Source of the DNA: Streptosporangiaceae bacterium NEAU-GS5
Lineage (GTDB): Bacteria; Actinomycetota; Actinomycetes; Streptosporangiales; Streptosporangiaceae
DNA: 64,000 bases
NCBI GenBank assembly: GCA_017592665.1
Contig: JAGFNW010000025.1
Coordinates: forward strand, 62,001-126,000
Direction: 5' to 3'
The notes under the pieces were generated by a model. The model was not told where the DNA came from. It ran no database searches and saw only the letters and a list, made by a program, of their open reading frames with translations. Each line of letters starts with the position of its first letter. Position 1 is the stretch's first letter. Made by a program: the position numbers and the translations under genes. This document shows, one piece after another, positions 25,752 through 42,400 of the stretch.

Positions 25752-27229
25752 GCGTGTCTGATCGCACTCACCGGCTCACATTTCCTGATCTGCTTTCGGC
25801 CCGGGCGGCCGAGGAACCACATCAGCAGGCGCTTGTCGTCGAGGGTGTCGGGGCGGTCACGTTCAGGCAATGGCACGATCGGTCTACCTCGGTGGCCCGA
25901 GAGCTCATCTCCCGCGGCGTCCAAGCGGGTGACCGGATAGGGCTGCTGTTCGGGGAGCGCGACTGGGTCGACTACGCGGTCGCGACATGCGCCGTCCACA
26001 TGGCGGGCGCGGTCGCGGTGCCGGTCTCCGATCGGCTCGCCCCGGCGGAGGTCGAGCATGTGCTGACCGACTGCGCCGTGACGGCCGTCGTCCACGGCCA
26101 GGCGGCCGCCGCGCCGTGCGGGGCGTGGCAGGCCGCGGTGGCGGAGCTGGACACCGGTGACGCCACGCCGTTGGCGTACTTATGCGGGCCGGATGACCTG
26201 GCCCAGATCCTGTACACCTCGGGCACGACGGGGCGGCCGAAAGGCGTCGGGGCCACGCACGCGAACCTCACGTTCGGCTGCCTCATCCGGCCAAAGCACC
26301 GCAAGCTCTCCCATTCGCGGCACTTTCTGCACGCGTTTCCCATCGGCAGCAACGCCGGCCAGACCATGCTGGTCAACGCGCTCGACGCGAAACCGGCCGC
26401 GCTGACGCTGCCGCGTTTCACGCCGGGGCGGTTCGCCCGGCTGATCGAGTCCTATCGCACGGGCACGGTGTTCCTCGTGCCGGCGATGGCGATCGAACTG
26501 CTCAACGCGGACGTCCAAGCCCGTCACGACCTGTCCTGCGTGACCCTGCTCGGCTCGACGGCCGCCACTCTTCCTCCGGCCGTGGCCACGGGGCTGGCCA
26601 AGGCCTTCCCCCGGGCGACGATCGTCAACTACTACACCTCGACAGAGGCGGCCCCCGCCCAGACGGTCATGGTGGTCGACCCCGACCGGCCGGGTTCCGT
26701 GGGGCGGCCCGCGGCCGGGAGCGGCCTCGCCATCCTCGACGCCGAGGGGCGGCGTCTGGCGGCGGGTCAGTCCGGCGAGGTGTGGATGCGGTCGGCGGGC
26801 GGGTCCCGCGCGTACTTCGGGAGCGCCCAGGACGGGGTGTTCCGCGACGGGTGGGTGCGCATGGGCGACATCGGCTACCTGGCCCCTGACGGCTACCTCT
26901 ACCTGGTCGACCGGGAGAGCGACGTGGTCAAGTCCGGGGCGTTCAAGATCTCGACACTCCAGGTGGAGGCGGCGCTCTTCGAGCATCCGGAGGTGGCGGA
27001 AGCGGCCGTAGTGGGCGTTCCGCATCCGGTGCTGGGCACGGCGGTCGCGGCGGCGGTCGTCAGGCGTGGCGCGGTCTCGGCCGACGATCTTCGGGTCTTC
27101 CTGATGGATCGGCTGGCCAAGCATGAGCTCCCGACTCGGGTGCTCTTCCTGGACGCGCTGCCGCGCAACCACAACGGGAAGGTGATCAAGCGGGAACTCC
27201 GCGATCTCATCTCTCCCGCCTCCTTATGA
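25748..27229 (+). CDS. Stand-alone AMP-forming acyl/aryl ligase
   Basis: 493 residues. Adenylate-forming core: ILYTSGTTGRPKGV (P-loop), YYTSTEAAPAQ, GWVRMGDIGYL and C-terminal HNGKVIKREL with the catalytic Lys. The family is acyl-CoA synthetase/fatty-acyl-AMP ligase rather than an amino-acid A domain, since the pocket stretch lacks the FDxxxxE pattern. The gene is 22 bp upstream of the synthetase, so it likely activates the starter acid, probably for the free carrier protein at 36623. Start: GTG 25748 overlaps a mini-ORF stop; GTG 25700 in the same frame is an alternative. Confidence 0.82.
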   Translation: MSVSDRTHRLTFPDLLSARAAEEPHQQALVVEGVGAVTFRQWHDRSTSVARELISRGVQAGDRIGLLFGERDWVDYAVATCAVHMAGAVAVPVSDRLAPAEVEHVLTDCAVTAVVHGQAAAAPCGAWQAAVAELDTGDATPLAYLCGPDDLAQILYTSGTTGRPKGVGATHANLTFGCLIRPKHRKLSHSRHFLHAFPIGSNAGQTMLVNALDAKPAALTLPRFTPGRFARLIESYRTGTVFLVPAMAIELLNADVQARHDLSCVTLLGSTAATLPPAVATGLAKAFPRATIVNYYTSTEAAPAQTVMVVDPDRPGSVGRPAAGSGLAILDAEGRRLAAGQSGEVWMRSAGGSRAYFGSAQDGVFRDGWVRMGDIGYLAPDGYLYLVDRESDVVKSGAFKISTLQVEAALFEHPEVAEAAVVGVPHPVLGTAVAAAVVRRGAVSADDLRVFLMDRLAKHELPTRVLFLDALPRNHNGKVIKRELRDLISPASL

Positions 27230-27251
27230 TCGCGACACGGGGATCAAGCAC

Positions 27252-36407
<9,156 letters not shown>

Positions 36408-36437
36408 CTGACCTGACCGAAACGGAAGGCCGAACCG

Positions 36438-36626
36438 ATGATCGACTATCTCGTGGTGACCAACGCCGAAGACCAGCACTCGGTCTGGCCGGGCGACCGC
36501 GAGCTGCCCGCCGGATGGATGCACGAGGGGTTCACCGGCACCAAGGAGGAGTGCCTGGCCCACATCGAGGAGGTCTGGCGGGACATGCGCCCGCGCAGCG
36601 CCCGCCTGGCCGGTGGGCCGGCATGA
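36438..36626 (+). CDS. MbtH-like protein
   Basis: 62 residues with the family signature: YLVVTNAEDQHSVWPGDREL, PAGW and CLAHIEEVWRDMRP. MbtH-like proteins bind A domains and are needed for their folding or activity. It lies 30 bp after the synthetase and its stop overlaps the carrier-protein start (ATGA). Confidence 0.92.
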   Translation: MIDYLVVTNAEDQHSVWPGDRELPAGWMHEGFTGTKEECLAHIEEVWRDMRPRSARLAGGPA

Positions 36627-36886
36627 CGCTTCAGGATCGCGACGACCTGCGGCGCACGCTCGCCGGGATGGTGGCCGAGGTGTCCGAGGGTGAGGTGACG
36701 GCGGAGCAGGTTCTCGCGTCCCCGCATCCGCTGGCCGCGCTCGGGGTCACCTCGATCACCCAGATCCGGCTGATCGACGCGGTCGAGGTCGCGTTCGGGA
36801 TCGACGTCGACCTCGACGGCGACCTGCGCTTCCTCGACAACGTCGACTCCCTGGCCGACTACGTGCGCGCCCGGGCGGCCCCGTGA
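36623..36886 (+). CDS. Free-standing acyl/peptidyl carrier protein
   Basis: 87 residues from ATG 36623. A carrier fold with phosphopantetheine Ser 44 in LGVTSITQIRLID (the LGxxS motif), followed by FGIDVDLDGDLRFLDNVDSL. It differs from the in-line T domains (GGHS), being closer to acyl-carrier-type proteins. With the stand-alone ligase it could deliver the starter to C1. The stop overlaps the next GTG (GTGA). Confidence 0.85.
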   Translation: MTLQDRDDLRRTLAGMVAEVSEGEVTAEQVLASPHPLAALGVTSITQIRLIDAVEVAFGIDVDLDGDLRFLDNVDSLADYVRARAAP

Positions 36887-38592
36887 CCTCGCCTGCCGCC
36901 GCCCGCATCCCCGGGCTGGGCGAGTCCCGTACGCTCCGGATTCCCTTCGACGCCGCGAGCGGCCCCCGAAGCGGCCCGCTGACCTGGGCGCAGCAGCACA
37001 TGCACCTGCTGATCCAGGAGCTCGGGCCGCAGAGCCAGAGCGTGAACCTGAAGTTCAGCTGGCCGCTCCGGGCCACCGCCGGCGAGGACGAGGTGCTCGC
37101 CGCCCTGCGCGACACCGTGGAGACCTTCGACGCCCTCCGGACGGTGACCGTGGGCGACGAGCAGCGGGTGCTGCGCTCCGGCGAGCTCGCCGTCCCCGTC
37201 GTCGAGGCGGGAGCGGGCGCGGTCGTGGCGACGGCGGGCCGGGTCGCGGAGGCCATGTGGGCCGTGCCGTTCGACATCGCCGGGGAGTGGCCGCTTCGGG
37301 CGGCCCTGGTGAGCTCGGGCGGACGGCTCAGGCACCTGGTGCTCGCCGCCTCCCACCTGGCCATCGACCAGGGCGGCGGCGAGTGGATCCAGCATCGCCT
37401 GCGCGGCGTCCTCGCCCGGCCGCCCGCGCCGGTCGCCGTGCCGGAGCCCGTCCATCAGCCGCTCGACGAGGCCGAGTGGGAGCGCTCGCCGGAGGGCGCG
37501 CAGCGGGGCGAGCGCGCGATCGCGCACCACGAGGCGACCTACCAGGCCATGCCGCAGACCATGCTGCCGCGCGCGGCGGCCGAGGTGGAACGGCCCCGCT
37601 TCCGCTACCTGCAGTACGACTCGGCCGCGCTCGCGCTGGCCGTGGGCGCGCTCGCGGCGCGGCACAAGGTGGGCCACTCGGCCGTGCTGTACGCCGGGAT
37701 CTGCGCGATCGCCGGGCACGTCAGCGCCCTCGACCGGGCGTTCCTGCAGCTGACGGTCGGCAACCGGATCGCGCCGCGGACCCGCTACTCGGTCGGCATG
37801 CACACACAGGACGTGCCCGTCAGCGTCGAGCTCGGTGACGCGTCCATCGCCGACGTGATCGCCCGGTCGGGCACGGCCATCACGCGCGCCGCCCGTTTCG
37901 GGCAGTATCCGCCGGTGACGCTGGTGGCCCGCAGACGCGCCATCGAGCTGGACCGCGGCCTGTCCTTCGACCTGTCGTGCTGGCTCAACTACCGGCAGGC
38001 CGGCACGCGCCGGGCCGCCGCGCCCGTCGGGGCACGGACGTTGGAGGAGGCGGCGAGCCGGTCGCGGTGGCGCTGGATCGAAGGGCTGGACAGCAGCACG
38101 AGCACCTACTTCGTGTTCGCCGACGACGCGGGCGACCTGCTGCGGGTCACGCTGCTGTTCGACTCCGCCGTGCTACCGCCCGACGAGGCGATCACCTGGC
38201 TGCGCGGCGTCGAGCGGCTGCTCTGCGCGGCCGTGACGACCGACGTCGGGATGTCCGAGGTGGGCAAGCACACCGACCTGGCGCAGGCCTCCTACGGCGC
38301 CGACTGGCTCAACACGGACGCCGGGTGGGCCCATCTCCCCACGGTGGCCGCGCTCCTCGGTGACGCGGCCGTCGTCGCCGACGGCCGCGACATCGTCGCC
38401 TACCTGACCGGGGAGGCCGACCTTCCTCGCCTGCACGCCGAGTGCGTGGCGGCCCTCCCCGGCCTGCGCACGGCGGTCGCGCCGACCCGCTACGTCCTGG
38501 TCGCGGAGGCGCCGGACGCCCGGACACCGGGCGCCTGGCGCGCCGCGCCCGTCAGTTGCTCATGGCGACCAGGATCCGCCGGGCTCCCGTGA
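36883..38592 (+). CDS. Free-standing condensation-like protein with altered active site
   Basis: 569 residues from GTG 36883. N-terminal part matches a C domain: LTWAQQHMHLLIQELGPQS in place of the usual S-xAQxRLWF, and AASHLAIDQGGGEW at the active site. The canonical HHxxxDG is Ser157-His158-xxx-Asp162-Gln163, so the second (catalytic) His and the Asp remain while the first His and the Gly are lost. The C-terminal ~120 residues resemble the tail of an A domain (LTGEADLPRLHAECVAALPG). The end overlaps the convergent oxygenase gene by 41 bp. It may be an acyl-transferring or non-elongating C domain. Confidence 0.75.
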   Translation: MTSPAAARIPGLGESRTLRIPFDAASGPRSGPLTWAQQHMHLLIQELGPQSQSVNLKFSWPLRATAGEDEVLAALRDTVETFDALRTVTVGDEQRVLRSGELAVPVVEAGAGAVVATAGRVAEAMWAVPFDIAGEWPLRAALVSSGGRLRHLVLAASHLAIDQGGGEWIQHRLRGVLARPPAPVAVPEPVHQPLDEAEWERSPEGAQRGERAIAHHEATYQAMPQTMLPRAAAEVERPRFRYLQYDSAALALAVGALAARHKVGHSAVLYAGICAIAGHVSALDRAFLQLTVGNRIAPRTRYSVGMHTQDVPVSVELGDASIADVIARSGTAITRAARFGQYPPVTLVARRRAIELDRGLSFDLSCWLNYRQAGTRRAAAPVGARTLEEAASRSRWRWIEGLDSSTSTYFVFADDAGDLLRVTLLFDSAVLPPDEAITWLRGVERLLCAAVTTDVGMSEVGKHTDLAQASYGADWLNTDAGWAHLPTVAALLGDAAVVADGRDIVAYLTGEADLPRLHAECVAALPGLRTAVAPTRYVLVAEAPDARTPGAWRAAPVSCSWRPGSAGLP

Positions 38593-39466
38593 ACGGCCGC
38601 CGGCCGTGGCCGACCAGCACGTTGTCGATGAGCAGCAGGTCGCCGTCCTGCCAGTCCACATCGACGGCGTGCGCCAGGCCGCGGTCGCGGGCCTGGATGA
38701 CGTAGTCCGGCGGGATGGGCGCGCCGTTGGCGAAGGTCACCCACTGCGGCAGCTCCTCCGGCGGCATGATCTCGGCGAGCGCGGCCGCGGTCTCGTCGCC
38801 GAGCGCCGCCGGGTGCCACTGGTCCGCCTGGTTGAACCACACCTCGGCGCCGGTCACCGGATGCTTGGTGGTGGCCGGCCGGATCTGGCTGATCCGCAGC
38901 ACGCCGTCCGGCAGCCACTGCCACTCGGCCGCCGAGGCGGACAGGAACGCCGCCACTTCGTCCCTGTCCGTGGTCTCGAACGTGTCCTGCCAGCTCTTCC
39001 CAAGGCCCAGACCCGAGTGCAGGTTCTGGACGTAGCGGATGCCGCCGGCGAAAGCCGTACGGACCTCGTCGTCCAGGGACTCCAGCCACTGGACGCCGTC
39101 CACTACGGGTGTGGCCCCGCCGCTCGCGGCCGCCGTCCCGCAGTAGAACAGCAGCCGGGACGGCCAGGCCGCGGCGTAGGACAGCTCGTTGTGCATGGAG
39201 ATGGTGTATTCCGGCGGATACTCCGTGGACGTGTAGAGGTTGCGCCCGACCTTGGTGCGCGGGGAGTTGCCGTGGACGTAGGCCAGCCGGTTCGGCAGCA
39301 GCAGATCCATGACCTCGTCGAGGCCGTCCTCGGTCACCGCGAACCCGCGGAAGACCAGCGCCTTCTCGCGCACCAGGAGCTCGTCGAGGCCTTCGGCCGC
39401 GCGGAGGTGCGCGGCGAGATCGGCGCCCGCCGCGCCCGGGGTGATCTCGTACGGTCGCCAGCTCAT
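38552..39466 (-). CDS. SyrP-like Fe(II)/2-oxoglutarate oxygenase (probable Asp beta-hydroxylase)
   Basis: 304 residues from ATG 39466, overlapping the upstream synthetase stop (ATGA). TauD/clavaminate-synthase fold: VFRGFAVTEDG, then SMHNELSYAAAWPSRLLFYC with the His-x-Glu iron ligands, GGATPVVDG, and the distal His in VGHGRRPFTGARRILVAM, whose Arg would bind 2-oxoglutarate. SyrP-type enzymes hydroxylate carrier-bound Asp. Cotranscription with a module whose A domain reads Asp-like supports beta-hydroxylation of that residue. Function by family; substrate inferred. Confidence 0.85.
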   Translation of the reverse strand: MSWRPYEITPGAAGADLAAHLRAAEGLDELLVREKALVFRGFAVTEDGLDEVMDLLLPNRLAYVHGNSPRTKVGRNLYTSTEYPPEYTISMHNELSYAAAWPSRLLFYCGTAAASGGATPVVDGVQWLESLDDEVRTAFAGGIRYVQNLHSGLGLGKSWQDTFETTDRDEVAAFLSASAAEWQWLPDGVLRISQIRPATTKHPVTGAEVWFNQADQWHPAALGDETAAALAEIMPPEELPQWVTFANGAPIPPDYVIQARDRGLAHAVDVDWQDGDLLLIDNVLVGHGRRPFTGARRILVAMSN

Positions 39467-42400
39467 GCGACGGTCTCCTCCAGACGGGGTTCGGCGTGCT
39501 CGGCCGCGCGCAGTGCCTCCAGGCCGACCACGTCGTCGGGCAACGAGTCGGGGACCAGGCGGTCGAAGTTCCACAGGGTGTTGACGCGGGTGGCCACGAG
39601 CACGCTCGCCGCCATGATCAGACCGAAGATGACGTACATGAACGCGATGCCGCGGCCCGTTCCGGTGCCGATCAGCGCGCCGACCGTGCCCGCCAGCGGG
39701 CCGCCGTCGGCCAACATCGGCTCGAGCCGGGTCGTCACGTACGGCGCGAGCAGCCCGAACCCGATCGGCAGGGTCGAGAAGGCGACCATCTGGTTCAGCG
39801 CGAAGACCCGGCCGTGATACCGCTGCGGCACCTTGACCTGGATGATCGTCTGGTAGATGCCGTTCAGCAGGGTCAGCGAGCAGAAGATGCCGAAGACCCC
39901 GACCGCGATCACGACGAGGTTCTCCTGGAGCCCGATGACCACGGCGAACAGACCGACGGCGATCAGCGCGTACAGCTGGCCGCGCAGCCGCTTGCGGCGC
40001 GGGCCGCCCCAGATCGCCAGGGCCAGGCCGCCGAGGAAGACCCCGAGCCCGCCGAAGGCGGACACCCGGCCCACGTCGTCGAGGGTCGCGAACGACAGCA
40101 CCAGCGGCGAGATCATCACGAAGCAGGCCGACATGAACAGGTTGACCACGGCGAAGAACGTGATGATCGAGCGGATGCCCGTGTTCCCCCACGAGTAGCG
40201 CAGGCCGTTGACGATCTCGGCCCAGACGGTCTCCCTGCGCCGCCAGGCCATCGTGTCGGGGAAGCGGATGGCGATCAGCGTGCCGATGGCCACGCCGTAG
40301 CTGACCACGTCGATCACCAGGATGCCGCCGAGGCCGATCGCGGCCAGCAGACCGGCCGCGGCGAGCGGGACGATCAGCTGGGCCACGCCGTTCGTGAGCC
40401 CGACGACGCCGTTGGCGTGCCCGATGAAGCGCTTGGGCACCAACTGCGGGACGGCCGACTGGTAGGCCAGCCGCTGGAAGGTCATCGCCACCGAAAGGCA
40501 TACCAGCAGCGGATAGATGTGCCAGACCTGCAGCTTTCCGCTCCACAGCAGGATCAGCAGGGCGAGCTGGGTGACTCCGGAGCCGATGTCTCCGGCCAGC
40601 ATGACGAGCCGCCGGTCGGTCCGGTCGACGATGGCGCCGGCGAGCGGCGCCGCCACCAGGCCGGGCACCAGCCCGACCGCCGAGAACAGCGCGAAACTGA
40701 CCAGCGATCCCGTGGTCAGATAGATCCAGAGCGGCACGGCGAACGTGGTCAGCGCCGACCCGGTGATCGAGACGAGCTGGCCGACCGCGACGCCCATGAA
40801 CCGGCGCATGCTGGGCCGCACCGCATCGGGCTCGTCGGCCTCGGGGGTGGCGTCATCCCGCGAGACCCCCTGCAGCCACCAGGTCTTCTTCCCGGTCGAA
40901 GACTCCAAAGGCGCGGTGTCCCCGGCCAGGATCGCCTGATGCGTGCCGGTGACGATGTCGGCCAGTTCCTCCGCGCGGTAACGGACGAAGTAGTGCGCCG
41001 CCTCGTCGATGACCACGCAGGCCGTGACCGTCGACACGCAGTGATACTCCTTGTAGCGCTCCTGGTAGAAGTCGCAGATCGGATCCCGCTCCCCGATGAC
41101 CGAGATGACCGGGCAGGTCAGCGGCTCGGCCTGCTCCTCGGCCAGCCGGCCGAAGTAGTTCTCGGCCATCCGCGTGCCGACGCGCCGGTTGCCGATGATC
41201 AGCTTGAGCTCGGCCGGGTCGAATTCGGCCACGTCCATGCCGGCCGCGTTGAGGTCGTTGACCCAGCCCTGGTCGCTCGCCGAATCCTCGATCCAGGTCA
41301 CGATCCGGGCCATGCGGCCCTTCAGCCGGGTGAACGGGAACACCCCGCCGAGGTAGACGGCCTCGATCGGACGTCCGGCCGCGTGCAGCAGCCGGGCGAT
41401 CTTCACGGCCAGCATCACGCCGAAGCCGCAGTGGCCGTAGAGGACCAGCGGGCCCTCGATGCCGTTGAGGATCTCCTCGGCGCACTCGCTCGCCACCTCG
41501 TCGATGGGGCGCGCCTGCTCGCCGAGCTCGTGGCCGGGCACCGCGATCGAGTACAGCGCCCAGTCGTCGGGTATCGCCTCGGCCAGCGGCTTGTAGATGA
41601 TCGCGCTGCCGCCGCCGTACGGGGCGCAGACCAGCGTGGCCGTCGTCGTGCGGGGCGGGGTCAGCAGGTGCAGCAGCCCGCCGGGGGCGTCGTCGCCGGC
41701 CTCGGCCAGCCGGGCCAGCCCGCGGACCGTGGGGTTCTTGAACAGGTCCATGAGCGTGATCGGGATCTGCTTGCGCAGCCGCGCCACGGCCTGGATGGCC
41801 AGCAGCGAATGCCCGCCGAGCTCGAAGAAGTCGTCGAGCGCGCCGACCCGCTCGCGGCCCAGCACAAGCGCCCACACGGCGGCGATGGCCTCCTCGAGCG
41901 GACCCTCCGGAGGCACGTAGACGGCCTCCGCGGGCGCCACGTCGTCGGGTGGCGGCAGCGCGGCCCGGTCGACCTTGCCGTGCGACTTGAGCGGCAGCCG
42001 GTCCAGCCACACGTACTTGGTCGGGATCATGTAGTCGGGCAGCCGGTCGCGCAACAGCGCGCGCACGTCGCTCTGCTCGCCGACCAGGTAGGCGACCAGG
42101 TGCTCGTCGCGTAGCTCGACCACGGCCTGGTCGACCCCGGGGCAGTCGGCGAGGACGGTCTCGATCTCGCCCAGCTCCACCCGGTAGCCGCGGATCTTCA
42201 CCTGGGCGTCGCGGCGGCCCATGAACGCGAGGCTCCCGTCGGCCGTCCAGCGGCCGACGTCGCCCGTGCGGTACATGCGGGCGCCGGGCCCGCCGTACGG
42301 GTCGGGGAGGAAACGGTCGGCCGTCAGGCCGGGCTTGCCGAGGTAGCCCCGCGCAAGCCGGTCGCCGCCCAGGAAGATCTCGCCGGGCACACCTACGGGG

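Noticed and set aside
39496-42114. 872-codon open frame on the plus strand inside the NRPS-MFS gene
   Set aside because: Shadow of the minus-strand gene, whose TE and MFS motifs are unambiguous.
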